A stretch of DNA of 64,000 bases from the NCBI GenBank assembly GCA_950097015.1, contig CATNEN010000002.1:7641501-7705500 (forward strand), written 5' to 3'. The notes under the pieces were generated by a model. That model did no database searches. It saw only the letters and a program-made list of their open reading frames with translations, and had not been told where the DNA came from. Position 1 is the stretch's first letter. Each line of letters begins with the position of its first letter. A program made the position numbers and the translations under genes. Shown here piece after piece: positions 33,423 through 45,600 of this stretch. The stretch comes from Macrostomum hystrix (lineage: Eukaryota; Platyhelminthes; Macrostomidae).

Positions 33423-33765
33423 TAATAATAATTGCAGGAGGGCTGCGGGCAGTGGCACATAATTTAGTGACACCAGACCCGCAGCCAGCAAGGAGGCAAT
33501 TCTGCCCATTTCGCTGACTCCTGAGCACACACGCACACAGATACTGTACGCTCACACAGGTGTGTACATCTGCCCCTGACTTTCTCACCGTGAGGCAGTG
33601 TACATTTCACTGTGCCTTGGAGGTTGGCCCTCAAGGGCGTAAATTGCACGACAAGCCCCCAAGCCTTCTCTCCGCGGCTGCGCCCCAAATAAATGTGGCC
33701 TGGCCGTGGAATCGAACTTACGGACCATGTTGCGAGAGTCAAACGCGAAAACCTCTCTGCCACCG
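33423..33765 (-). mobile_element. tRNA-derived SINE, family A copy 2
   Basis: Same structure as 15181-15541: (TTA)n tail at the left, CA-rich body, AAATAAATGTGGCCT, and a decayed tRNA-like head (GGCAGAGAGG) at the right, all in minus orientation. It directly follows the MITE-like repeat. Confidence 0.85.
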
Positions 33766-34174
33766 ACCCCCCAGTTACATGGTTACAGACACAGAAATTA
33801 CAAGAAGTCTTGACAATTATTGACTTTCCAATTTCTCAGAAGGTGATACACGTGCTCAACAAGCACTTAAAGCCTGTACGAGTGTACAAAGTATTTTGTT
33901 TACAGAATATATAATTTATAGTGCTTCTAGCCTGAAAAAGCCTAGTGTTATATATTTACTTCCAAATACTTCATCTCGTCAAATAATTTGATTTGCAGTT
34001 CTCTAAAGTTCTTCAGGCAATTAATTAACTCGGAAGTGCAAAAGGAAGAATAAAATGACGGTTTGCTTGGTGACAGAAAATAGTGTTTTTTCTTTTCTGC
34101 TGCTTAATAGGTTAGGATGTAGAAGGGTCAGGACCAAATTGGGACGAGATTTATTTGGTTAAATTAGATTTTTC
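33766..34174. other. No gene recognised
   Basis: AT-rich spacer with no notable feature. Confidence 0.5.
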
Positions 34175-34725
34175 TTTTGATTTGGGTCCTGATTGATTTG
34201 GGTCCTGATTGATTTGGGTCCTGATTGATTTGGGTCCTGATTGATTTGGGTCCTGATTGATTTGGATCATGATTGATTTGGGTCATGATTGATTTGGGTC
34301 ATGATTGATTTGGGTCCTGATTGATTTGGATCATGATTGATTTGGGTCATGATTGATTTGGGTCATGATTGATTTGGGTCCTGATTGATTTGGGTCCTGA
34401 TTGATTTGGGTCCTGATTGATTTGGGTCCTGATTGATTTGGGTCCTGATTGATTTGGGTCCTGATTGATTTGGGTCCTGATTGATTTGGGTCCTGATTGA
34501 TTTGGGTCCTGATTGATTTGGGTCCTGATTGATTTGGGTCCTGATTGATTTGGGTCCTGATTGATTTGGGTCCTGATTGATTTGGGTCCTGATTGATTTG
34601 GGTCCTGATTGATTTGGGTCCTGATTGATTTGGGTCCTGATTGATTTGGGTCCTGATTGATTTGGGTCCTGATTGATTTGGGTCCTGATTGATTTGGGTC
34701 CTGATTGATTTGGGTCATGATTGTT
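34175..34725. repeat. 16-bp minisatellite
   Basis: About 34 nearly perfect copies of GATTTGGGTCCTGATT, with CATG variants concentrated at the left. Degenerate units (GGTCAGGATTGATT) continue to about 34850. Confidence 0.95.
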
Positions 34726-34844
34726 TTCAGTCAGGATTGGTTTGGGTCAGAACTGATTTGGGTCAGGATTGATTTATGTCAGTCATTGCTAAAAATGACT
34801 GACTGATTGAGTTGGGTCAGGACTGACTGATTGAGTTGGGTCAG

Positions 34845-34922
34845 GACTGACGTGGGATTGAGTGTGGGGTTTTCTTCGACTAGCTGGTTGGACCGGTTAC
34901 CTGTCCCGGTAACTATTGCTAT
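34845..34922. repeat. Second copy of the 29158-29238 dispersed segment
   Basis: Near-identical to part of the LTR candidate at 29036-29346 (GACCGGTTACCTGTCCCGGT). It lies directly before the LINE reverse transcriptase fragment. Confidence 0.7.
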
Positions 34923-34948
34923 GTCCGATTGCTAGCTGTTGCTAGGTA

Positions 34949-35250
34949 ACAGCTGATCTCCGCCATCATGGCGTTGTACTGTGCTACGAGAGCAGCTGTG
35001 ATGACGCCGGACGGCCTGTCGGACCCCTTCGAGACATCCTCCGGGGTGCTCCAGGGGGACACTCTAGCGCCGTTCCTGTTCGTCCTTGTGCTTGACTGGG
35101 TGCTACGAACTGCTCTTCCCACCGACGAAGACGGCTTCCTACTGCGGCGACGCGTGGGTCGACGTCAACCGGAGAAGCGGCTCAGCGTGCTTGGCTACGC
35201 CGATGACCTCGCCCTGCTGTCCTCGACCGTAGAGCGAGCGTTGGAGCGAG
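34949..35250 (+). pseudogene. Non-LTR retrotransposon (LINE) reverse transcriptase fragment
   Basis: About 100 codons containing GVLQGDTLAPFLFVLVLDWV and the catalytic motif LGYADDLALLSS, typical of LINE reverse transcriptases. No endonuclease or full RT domain is present. At about 35250-35255 the frame is joined abruptly to the LTR-like repeat. Confidence 0.85.
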
Positions 35251-35254
35251 TGTT

Positions 35255-35350
35255 CTTGAGTTTCGTGTGCTTGCATTGTTCCGTTCGGGTGCAGCAAAAA
35301 AATTGTCAGTGTGGGGAATTCCCCCCTTGGTAGTTCTACTGTTAATATGA
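35255..35350. mobile_element. Right-end fragment of the LTR-like repeat of 23.8 kb
   Basis: Matches 24106-24200 almost base for base, including CTTGGTAGTTCTACT, and interrupts the LINE fragment. Confidence 0.75.
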
Positions 35351-35679
35351 GTAATTGTATTAATATACAATTTATAGTGCATTATTCGGCGAAAACCTGC
35401 CTTCTAAACTTTCTTGATTAAGAAATATAGTTCCCAGTCCTTCTAAAGCTTCTAGTGGTTTGTTTGCAGCTTGTTCCAGAAGATCTCTCTCTGCCGAGTT
35501 GCATTTGAGAGAGCAACTCTGCAGCAGCAAAGCCTGGTCGTCAGATGAGGCCAGGCGCCAAAAAGGTGACAATGGCACTAATTCAAAAGATAGCCAAATG
35601 CGCTTTTCTTGTCTGCTCATGTCGGTTAATACTGCTACGGTAGACTGACAGACAATCGTAGAGCAAGGATTAGCTGACA
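35351..35679. other. No gene recognised
   Basis: Short spacer with small frames on both strands. Confidence 0.5.
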
Positions 35680-36975
35680 CCCACCAAATCCACTGTGACA
35701 CCCATCAAATCCATTGTGACACCCACCAAATCCACTGTGACACCCACCAAATTCACTGTGACACCCACCAAATCCACTGTGACACCCACCAAATCCACTG
35801 TGACACCCACCAAATCCACTGTGACACCCACCAAATCCACTGTGACACCCACCAAATCCACTGTGACACCGACCAAATCCATTGTGACACCCACCAAATC
35901 CATTGTGACACCCACCAAATCCACTGTGACACCCACCAAATCCACTGTGACACCCACCAAATCCACTGTGACACCCACCAAATCCATTGTGACACCCACC
36001 AAATCCACTGTGACACCCACCAAATCCACTGTGACACCCACCAAATCCACTGTGACACCCACCAAATCCACTGTGACACCCACCAAATCCACTGTGACAC
36101 CCACCAAATCCACTGTGACACCCACCAAATCCACTGTGACACCCACCAAATTCACTGTGACACCCACCAAATCCACTGTGACACCCACCAAATCCACTGT
36201 GATACCCACCAAATTCACTGTGACACCCACCAAATCCACTGTGACACCCACCAAATCCACTGTGACACCCACCAAATCCACTGTGACACCCACCAAATCC
36301 ACTGTGACACCCACCAAATCCACTGTGACACCCACCAAATCCACTGTGACACCCACCAAATCCATTGTGACACCCACCAAATCCACTGTGACACCCACCA
36401 AATCCACTGTGACACCCACCAAATCCACTGTGACACCCACCAAATCCACTGTGACACCCACCAAATCCACTGTGACACCCACCAAATCCACTGTGACACC
36501 CACCAAATCCACTGTGACACCCACCAAATCCACTGTGACACCCACCAAATCCACTGTGACACCCACCAAATTCACTGTGACACCCACCAAATCCACTGTG
36601 ACACCCACCAAATCCACTGTGACACCCACCAAATTCACTGTGACACCCACCAAATCCACTGTGACACCCACCAAATCCACTGTGATACCCACCAAATCCA
36701 TTGTGACACTCACCAAATTCACTGTGACACCCACCAAATTCACTGTGACACCCACCAAATTCACTGTGACACCCACTAAATCCACTGTGACACCCACCAA
36801 ATCCTTTGTGACACCCACCAAATCCACTGTGACACCCACTAAATCCATTGTGACGCCCACCAAATCCATTGTGACGCCCACCAAATCCATTGTGACGCCC
36901 ACCAAATCCACTGTGACACCCACCAAATCCACTGTGACACCCACCGAATCCACTGTGACACCCACCAAATCACTC
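35680..36975. repeat. 21-bp minisatellite, open on both strands
   Basis: About 61 copies of a 21-bp unit (CCACTGTGACACCCACCAAA plus T). Because 21 is a multiple of three, long frames run through on both strands (442 codons plus, 432 codons minus), encoding TPTKSTV and VGVTVDL heptads. No start, splice or flanking coding context supports translation. Confidence 0.95.
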
Positions 36976-37519
36976 TTTTTTCAATCAAACGCCGATAAAA
37001 TGCAAAGGATAAAAAAGGAATGAAACTGGATTCCTAAAACAATTAGGTCAAAACGCGAATTAATCTGTGGTAATAGTTTCGTATTATCACCCAGTCGTAT
37101 TTATTAACCGAGTGTAGAAACAAGAAAAAAGGGAATTAAACATGCTTGAATAAATACTGCAGAGAATCGGCATGGTTAGACTGGAACACGGCAATTCTTA
37201 AATAAGTAAGGTAAACGACTCTCGTGATAAATCAGCAGGACTTTAAAAAATCAATTGCTTGGCAAGAATTTCAGCGGTGCTATACAGGATCAGAAAATGT
37301 CGCAATTAAAGTGCACGCGGTGCTTCCAATGTAGCATTGTGACGAATGCAAACTGCAATATATTTTCTCATTTTGGAAGGGTATTTTAGGGTATACCAAT
37401 GAAGGCCGATTGTTGCAAGCCTCAAATGTCTTGCAAACTCCGGCCTGCTGGCCAGATGCGGCCCTCGAAGCTCCCAAATACGACCCTTCCGTCACCTACA
37501 GCATCCTGTTTCATCTTTT
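36976..37519. other. No gene recognised
   Basis: AT-rich spacer between two arrays. Confidence 0.5.
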
Positions 37520-37772
37520 CCATGCCTCATCTCTCCCGTGTCTCATCTCTCCCGTGTCTAATCTCTCCCGTGTCTCATCTCTCCCGTGTCTCATCTCTCC
37601 CGTGTCTAATCTCTCCCGTGTCTCATCTCTCCCGTGTCTCATCTCTCCCGTGTCTCATCTCTCCCGTGTCTAATCTCTCCCGTGTCTCATCTCTCCCGTG
37701 TCTCATCTCTCCCGTGTCTCATCTCTCCCGTGTCTCATCTCTCCCGTGTCTCATCTCTCCCGTGTCTCATAT
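37520..37772. repeat. 16-bp minisatellite
   Basis: About 15 copies of TCTCATCTCTCCCGTG with a TAATCTC variant every third or fourth unit. It lies about 190 bp downstream of the SKP1-like stop codon. Confidence 0.93.
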
Positions 37773-37961
37773 TTCAATAGTTAATGCCCGCTGTCGTCTT
37801 TTAGGTACTCTCTTTGGCCCGCAAGCTAATAGAGTTTTTGACCCCTGGTCCATGGCAATTTTTGCACGCCTCTAGTGTCAAATGGGTAAGAGGCACACAA
37901 TGTCATACACAATCACATCATTTTGACAGCTTTCATCGACACTGCCCGACAGCTGTAGTCA

Positions 37962-38456
37962 TTACCGACGCTCCGAAGGCTCGCAGCACCAGGCGATCTC
38001 CTGCCTAACTTGCTCCTCCTCCTGCGGGGTCAGGTCGCACTTTATGTTGAACACCTTGCGAATGTCCTCAGGACCGCGGTCGCGGATGAGATTGGCTACA
38101 GCCAGGCAGCAGGCGTCAACCAGGCCGCGCACATCCAGATAGGAGGCAGCCTGAAGCAGCTCGAACAGGCAGACAGGCTCCAGGTTGAGGAATTCGCTGT
38201 CCCAGACGCTGCCGTTGTTGCCCAACTGCAGCCGATTCTCGTCGTCCTCTGGCGGCGCTGGGTCGTCCCGGTGATGCGCGCACCAGGCGGCAACTCGGCG
38301 CAGGGTCGCCGAGGCGATGTTCGGCACGCGAATCTCGTCGCTGCCATCGACGCCGCCGTGTTCGGCTAGCCGGTGCAGCTTCTCCGACAGACGCAGCGCG
38401 TCGGCGTCCAGCTCGACGATTTCATTGTCGCTGCTGAGCAGCTTCACGTTCGGCAT
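37962..38456 (-). CDS. SKP1: SKP1 paralogue, single coding exon
   Basis: 164 residues (human SKP1 has 163). The start is the ATG at 38456 because MPNVKLLSSDNEIVELD lines up with the family N-terminus; a longer frame to 38498 exists, but an acceptor-like TAACTGCAG lies between the two, suggesting a 5' UTR intron. The BTB/POZ-like fold carries AAWCAHHRDDPAPPEDDEN and VWDSEFLNLEP. The F-box-binding C-terminus is kept (LLQAASYLDVRGLVDACCLA, DIRKVFNIKCDLTPQEEEQV, AWC). Known role: adaptor joining CUL1 to F-box proteins in SCF ubiquitin ligases. The sequence diverges strongly in the helix after the N-terminal strand pair (SEKLHRLAEHGG) and ends CCEPSERR. It is probably an expanded paralogue or retrocopy rather than the main SKP1. 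Confidence 0.88.
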   Translation of the reverse strand: MPNVKLLSSDNEIVELDADALRLSEKLHRLAEHGGVDGSDEIRVPNIASATLRRVAAWCAHHRDDPAPPEDDENRLQLGNNGSVWDSEFLNLEPVCLFELLQAASYLDVRGLVDACCLAVANLIRDRGPEDIRKVFNIKCDLTPQEEEQVRQEIAWCCEPSERR

Positions 38457-40260
38457 GGGAGCTGTGGCTGCAGTTAGACAAATATTTAGTTTGCTCATGT
38501 TGCAGAGAAACTACTATGGTTTCTAGGATTCTCATTTTGGGTGCCTTTATTCTCAGGCTGAAAAAACCAATACTAGGATCAAATCCCTACCTAGGCGGGA
38601 TTGTAAAATTTTATTAATTCTGTCCTGCTTCCACACACTTATTGGATTATCCGAGCACGTCCTATATCAAAACATGATATGAAATGTTTCATGTTGGCTA
38701 TGAATATGATTGCCGTTCATTTTGTTTCCTACTTTGAAACCAGTATGACTATGATGTCTAAGATGACAATGTTAAATTGTCTCGAAAAAAACTTCTTTAT
38801 AAATATTTTTTAACTAGTGTCCCTTTTTACCTGAGGGTGTAAATACAGTAGCCCACAACTGGCTTAAAATCAACCGTTTGGCGAATGCCCGAATTAATTG
38901 CATGCAAATAAAGTAAAGCAAATATGAATGTAAGTCTGACGGATTAAGTTTGTGTTAGCAATTTATTTTCTTGAAATGGGGGGTGAAAATTGAAAATGAT
39001 CGCATAAATATATATAAATATCGTTGGAAGTTAATAATATATATAAAGGTCTCCCACATAAACAACAACTTTAGATTAGTCTGAAGTGCATACAAAACAG
39101 GAAATAGAGGTTGAAAAAATGTAAACTATGTGAATAAAACGTTTATATACAGAAGTATACTTGTCTGGTTTATTGAAAATATTAGTCTTAGTGTTGGTCT
39201 TACAAATGTACACTTATATCTTAGAATAATATCATTGTGAAAATTCCTAATTCATATTGCCTTACAATTAAGGCAAGTTCAAATTACAGCTAGTTTTATC
39301 TAGGCCTGCAATAATCAAAATAAACACAAATACACACATAGCCTCATACATAGTAAATATACACATTGAAGCATAGCTCCGCCATTAAAATATAAAATCG
39401 CTGACACCACGTTCTATGGAGCATGAAATGCTCGTGGTATCACCGGTATTTTCCTAATTTTACTGCGAAGTTAAATCTGTTCTGTGGTCGACAACGGGCT
39501 TGTCTCCGACGATTCAGATAAACTCCTGACTTAAAAATCAATTTTTTACAATAAATTAATATTATATGCGTCAGTTTCATGTCCTAAAAACGGTCTATTA
39601 TGCATTATAATGTTACTGTCTTTCGCTTTGTTTTACTTTTTATGTTTTATATTTTTACAGACTTAATATATTAGTTATTATTATTATTATTCAACATTAA
39701 GATTAACACATTAAACATATAAAATATTAAGATTAGGCGTGCATCTCATAGCCGTGTGTATACATTTCAGAGATTTTTGATGATTTAAACAGCATTACAA
39801 AATTTAATACATTCTTGCAATGGTATATGATTTCGTTTATTGGGGTTTCATGGGTTTTGTAGTTGAAATGATTAACAATACGATGTATAAGCTATAGCTA
39901 TCCATGCAACTGTGTACCAAAAGCTAAGCCAAATAAACTGTCTAATGTGACGCTCCCTCTCAACTTTTAAGTTTTAAAATTTAGAGAATTTTTGTAAACA
40001 CGTTACGCTTTTTTCTGTAAAGTTTCAACTAATAATGCCATGCGCAAATTAAATGAGTCTATAAAAATATGGGGTACTGTTTTCTGTTTATGTTTCCACT
40101 CTTTTCCCAAGTGGAGAGGCCAGCAAGCCAACGCCGTTGGAATCCCAATGTGCAGTAAGCGCAATGGGCGGCTCCTGATCGAAAAATTCCGCGGCAAAAG
40201 ATGCTGCAAATGGCGCACAAAGGGTTCAGTAACCGACCACGGACTGCGAGTACAGAGAGC
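38457..40260. other. AT-rich region upstream of the SKP1-like gene
   Basis: No coding frame of note. It may contain the SKP1-like promoter and 5' UTR. Confidence 0.55.
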
Positions 40261-41420
40261 GATTTCTCAGACGGTCAGATCAGACACTAGACTTCCCGTC
40301 TAGAGTCTAGACCGTCTGATTCACCTCGCTCAGAAAGAGGTAATCGAAGTATCCCGAAGTCACCATCTGGGGTGGTACCGAGGGCCCAGTCTCCAGCGGC
40401 TAGATTCGGCAGCAGCTGCACCGGCCCTGGTGACGGTGGCGGTTGGGGCGGCGGCGGCAGCGACGACGGCATCGGCAACGGCTCCTGCTGGAGCTGCGGC
40501 CTCCTCGATCCGTAGCAGAGAGGGGAGGTTCTGACGGTGTTGCGAGGGCCACCAACACGAGGTGTGTAGCCAACCAGGCGTACCTGGTGTGACACACTAA
40601 AAGTGGGGAACGAACCTCGCGCTGGCAGACCGAGACCGGTTTCTGGCTTGTTTGCCTTCGTCAGTCAGCCATAGCCACACGAAGTCCTCTCCCACCACTC
40701 TTAGTGTGCACAGAAGTCTCTTTCAAGCTTGCCATTTTTATGGCGATACTTTTTTAGTGTTATGTGAGAGTTTTGCAGCCAAGTCTTTGCTTTTCTACTG
40801 TTGTCAGTAGTCTGAATTGTATCTCTCACACCTGGGTGGTCTCGGCAATGACTCGCTTCGTGTCCCCAACTCGGTTTCCTACCGGGCACTCGGCCGCTCG
40901 ACGCCTCACACGGAGTGGATTAGATTGCGCTTCAAGATTCCGTCCCGTCCAAACTGATGGGCTCACAGTGGGACCAGCAGGTCGTCAAACGAGGCCCAAT
41001 CAGATTCAACAGCAGCAGCAGCAGCCCGACTTCCGGTTGACCTCCGAGCAGTTCCAGACTCCAGATAGACCCCCAACGGGGCTGGCCACTGGAGCTGGAC
41101 TGTCAGGTGTCGGGTGGAAGGTCCTCTGGCCAAAGGACACGAACGCCGGAATTACCGTCACTTGCAGCAGGCGATGATCCCGGTGGCCCAGCGGCAAGCC
41201 CGCCGTGAGGATAACAACTGTGAGCCTTGCGCCGGTGAAACCTCCACGGCTGGAACCTCTGTTGGACGGGCGGGCCTTTGGGCCGGGCCGTCCCTTGCGC
41301 AACCCGAGTCTCCTAGGGCCAGTGACCGGGGGCGGACCGCAATGCCGTGGTGGCGGCGCACCACACGCACACGAAGCAGCAGCAGCAGCAGCAGCAGCAG
41401 CAGAGTCAGCCGGCTAGAAG
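40261..41420. other. GC-rich island, no gene recognised
   Basis: A GC-rich block between AT-rich flanks, with overlapping open frames of about 60-140 codons on both strands, none of known family. It starts with a hairpin (CAGACGGTC at 40268-40276 pairing with GACCGTCTG at 40310-40318; inside it CTAGAC/GTCTAG also pair). It contains a (CAG)n tract at about 41376-41405. A mobile-element remnant or an unrecognised exon cluster are both possible. Confidence 0.4.
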
Positions 41421-41929
41421 TCTGCCCCCACCAGCAGTTTGCGAGTATGACGACGGCACTGGCTTCGATTTTAACCTTGATTAACCTTGATTCTAGCTTG
41501 TCGCCAGCTCATCATGTTCCAATTTTCTAGCGAACATGCAGAACTCACCTGGCTCGCTAGGCTTACGCAGCTCAGCAGGTGCCCGTTTGGTGCTGAAGAT
41601 ACTGCAGAATGCATTATCTTTTTAAATAAAGTGTTCATAACAAATCTCATAAGTTTTAAACTTGTCGGTTAAGAGGGAGAGTCACCGTGGACACTTTTTG
41701 GTCCCCATTTCTAAGCCCCCGTTACTTCAATGTTAAAAGGTTCGTCTGTTAACGATTTGTTTTTCCAAAATGTAACGATTTTAATTGGCACTCAAATTAT
41801 TATTTGAGAGATTCATGGGATTCAAATGATAGCGAAAAACCTGCAAAAATGATAGCTGTCAAAATCTGCTATTCTCTAATAGAGAACAAAAACAATATTA
41901 ATTGGGCGTATCTGAATGTTGTGTACGGT
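41421..41929. other. No gene recognised
   Basis: Spacer between the GC-rich island and a SINE fragment. Confidence 0.5.
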
Positions 41930-42085
41930 TGTTCGGTCCATGGACACCCCCTCGCAATTTCCAAGCTTTATCCATTTAACAGGTGGGTTAACTCAAGCAA
42001 TGCAAAGTTAAGTGTCTTGCTAAACGGCACAAATTGTTCCTGTCGCGAATAGATTCCCCGACCTTATCTTATCCTTCTCCTGTAG
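41930..42085 (-). mobile_element. SINE-B fragment, minus strand
   Basis: On the minus strand it reads AGGAACAATTTGTGCC, AGCAAGACACTTAACTTTGC and ATTGCTTGAG, matching the central domain of the element at 8645-8945. It ends near GTCCATGGACCG. Confidence 0.7.
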
Positions 42086-42654
42086 TAGTTAACAGTGTCT
42101 TCCTCAAGTTAAATTTTAGCTCGTATGTAGATGCCCTAGTAGCTCACGCACTTGCATGGTCAGGGATTGTGCAGACCTGGCTTCTACCTGCAATGAAATC
42201 TTCTATCTGACCTCGCGTTTTGGGGGGATCAAGAAGTTGGGATTGCGGCTTGGACCGTGGCAGCTCATTCATAATTTATGATTCTCCCATTGGGCGGTGC
42301 CTGCCCTGCGTGACAGCAGCTGAGGAACTCAGCAGTGCAGCACCTGGGCGATGTTGGCCATCAGCCCTTCAATCTGAGCAGTACTCTGCATTCCCTCACA
42401 CAAGCTCATGCTCAAATCTCACTCACTCTGCATCGACAGTGCGCACATGAGAACTGCTCAAATATTATAAGATTGTGACTCATTGTGAACGACACTTCTA
42501 GAATCGTTTCTGGCTAGATACAGGCCCGGCCCAGACGCCCAAGAGTCAATATTTGCATTGCTTCTATTGCAATTTAGTTGATTGCAAGACAATTCATCTG
42601 CTTTCGACCTTGCGAGTTTCGCTTCAACTGCTTAGCTTTGAGCTTTTGGTCACA
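42086..42654. other. Upstream region of BTBD19
   Basis: No further gene. It should contain the BTBD19 promoter and 5' UTR; a polypyrimidine-rich stretch lies at 42600-42650. Confidence 0.5.
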
Positions 42655-45600
42655 ATGCCTGCGGTCGGCGACCGGGTCATGCACGGCAGCTCGTCCTACT
42701 TTGCCGTCGAGATGAAGAAGCTGCTGAACGATCGAGAATCCAGGTGAGCGATCCGCAGCTCTTCAGCACTTTATGCTAGCACAAGAAAGACCGTGGCTAT
42801 TCCCCCCTGCCTACTTCACGATCGATAGCTCCCAAACCGAGTGACCAATTTTCGTGAAAGTCCACCTTTGGACTTGTGGATCTAAATTTTCGGATATTCA
42901 GCGATATTCTTGTCGAAGACCATGGTGACAAGGACAACTAACATTGCACTGTATGAACCTCAATATATGGTTGGTTAAAAAAATAAGTCTTGAGTCGACA
43001 TTTTTTCATACCACGTAGCAAATCTTGCTTGCGAGGCGAGCCCCGTTCGTTCCATTAAACGGCAAAGAAGAGGGAAGTGATTTTGATCACCGTTTTGTCT
43101 ATGGTACAAATTCGCTGAGCAACTGCTCGGGTGGCTGGGAACTGGCTCGAAGTTTGAGATAAATCATTATTCATACGAAAAGTGAGCGGCTGCTCAAACT
43201 CAGAGCGATTGCTCAGCTCTGAGCACTTGCTCAAACTCAGAGTAGGAGCATTTACTCATCAGCAATTGCACACTTTATTCATACGGCCTAATATTATCAA
43301 TAATAATAATCGAAATAGATCCATGGATAGGTTTTGTAAGCAGAAAATTTTTGCCTTTAGTGGTGGTCTTTGCCACCTGATTCTCGCCGATGAGAATCGT
43401 TGAATATCTCGACGATGCCGATGTTTTGTGACTCCGGAATTTGTTCCATCGGCTCGAGCGGAAAATCTTCGTTTGCGTTCTAGTTTTTCATGGCGATTGG
43501 TTTGTTTTGAGCGACACTGAAAAATGAAATTTTGGGTATGTTAGTAAAACAGTCAAATCAGCTCACACATGACTACGTCAAAATAGAGTAAAAATGCCTT
43601 TTACAAATTGAAAGCGACGTCAAGTTCATCATCGGGAGCAGTCGTCGTCCATTCTACGCGCATCGCTGCCTGGTGGCCGTCAGGTGCGACGCCTTTCGAG
43701 CGATGATCGCCGAGGCCAACCGATTCCACCTGCAGCACCTGCAGCAGCACCAGGTGCATCAGCAGCTTCACCACCAGCTGCATCAGCAGCATCAGCAGCA
43801 GCACTACACCAGGTCCGCTTCTCCGTTGTCGCCAATGTTGTCAGCTTCGACGGCTGCCCTGGATCAGACAGCCTCGACTTCTGCGGCAGCCGCCACAGCC
43901 GCGACGACAACCTCGCTGATCCTGCCGGAGACGAACCCGGACACGTTCGCAGCAGTGCTGGAGTTTCTCTACACCAACTGCGTCTGTCTGAGGCCCAGCA
44001 ACGTGCTGGAGGTGCTGGCAGCCGCTGTGGAGTTTGGACTGGACGACCTCCGGCGGGTGAGTTTGTTGGGCAAGTCGAGCGGGGTCGTCTGGACGGTGGC
44101 TCCCAAACCAAAGAGCTTTTCTGACTTTGATGCACCATTTTCTTCTTACAACTTTTATAGAGACAATTGGAGTCGGTTTTGAGTCGCTGTGACGATTCAG
44201 TACTTCAGTGTTGTATTTTAGTACATTAGCTCTGCAAACTGGGCTTTTAGCCTGGGGATAATAATAATAATTGTAGGAGGGCTGTGGGCAAAGGCACATC
44301 TTTTGGTTATACTAGACCCGCAGCCAGCGACAAGGCGATTCTGCCGATTAGACTGACTCCTGAGCACACACGCACACAGGTACAATACGTAGGCACACGC
44401 TCACACAGGTGTGTACATCTGCCCTGACTTTCTTATCGCCTTGGAGGTTGGCCATCAAGGGCAAAAAATAATACGACAAGCCACCAAGCCTTCTCTCCGC
44501 GGCTGAGCCACAAATAAATGTGGCCTCGCCGCATTTCAGGCCGAGCTCAGGGAATCGAGCTCAGGGACCTTGCTTCGAGAGGCAAACGTGTTAACCGCAA
44601 TGCCACTCCCTGTAGCATGGGCTTGTAACCGCTTGATAGTAGTTAGAGTGTCTGATCCTCACGAATGGAAGGTCTGAGGTTCGATTCCTTTTTCCACTGG
44701 AACAATTGAGCGGGGGTAAATAAGCATAAACACTCAAAGCCGACTCACCCTACTCGAGAGCAGCTCTGCTTCGACTATCTGACTGACAACTTGAACTCAA
44801 GCAATGCCTGCGAGCTGCTGCAGGCCGCGGTGACCTTCGGCCAGGAGGAGCTCCGACTCAAAGCCGCCGAGTTCATCGAGCGCAACGCTGCCGCGGTGTT
44901 CTCCAGCTCCAGCCGGGCCTTCGCGGCGCTGTCGGCCGAGGCCCTGGCCGGCATTCTCAGCTCCGATCAGCTGATGATGGACGAGCTCGACATCATCGCC
45001 GCCCTGCGCGCCTGGGCCAACCTGGCTGTGGACCGAGCGACCTCATCGGCTGGCTCAGCAGCCGCAGCGGCTGGAACAATAAATCATCGGCGCAGCTCCG
45101 TGTCGTTCGCTGACAACGCTGCGGCTTCATCGACTCCGATGGCCACCATTGACGACTGTCCGGGCCTGCTGGCCGCTGTCAGACAGCTCCGACTGGGTCT
45201 GCTGACGCCGCAGGAGTTGGCCGAGGTGGAGAGGGAGAACGAAGCCGACTCGCTCATCCCGGTTAGACTTTTTTATTTTTGCTACTTTATTATTTGTGGT
45301 GGCTGAGCTGTCTGAGACAGATTTTTCTTGTTCGGAAAAACGGTGTGATCACTGACTACTTAAGCATTCAGTAGCCTAGTGGTTTGAGTTGTGGCCTAGA
45401 AGGGGCTGTAGCCGAGAGGTTAGAGCGTCAGACTAAGTATATGATCTTAAACTATACTGCAAACTCAAAGGTCGCCATGTTCGCCGAGGCCTGGAAGCTG
45501 CACGCACTCCGCCAGGCCGGCGATCGAAGCCACCAGATCGCCAGGCCACGAAAGGGCACGCAGCGTCGGGTTCACCTGCTGACGTCGCCGCCACCGTCGC

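Noticed and set aside
34175-37772. CRISPR array
   Set aside because: Repeats are contiguous with no unique spacers, and the sequence is from an animal genome.
43680-44299. Minus-strand and alternate-phase frames of about 150 codons
   Set aside because: Shadows of BTBD19 exon 2.
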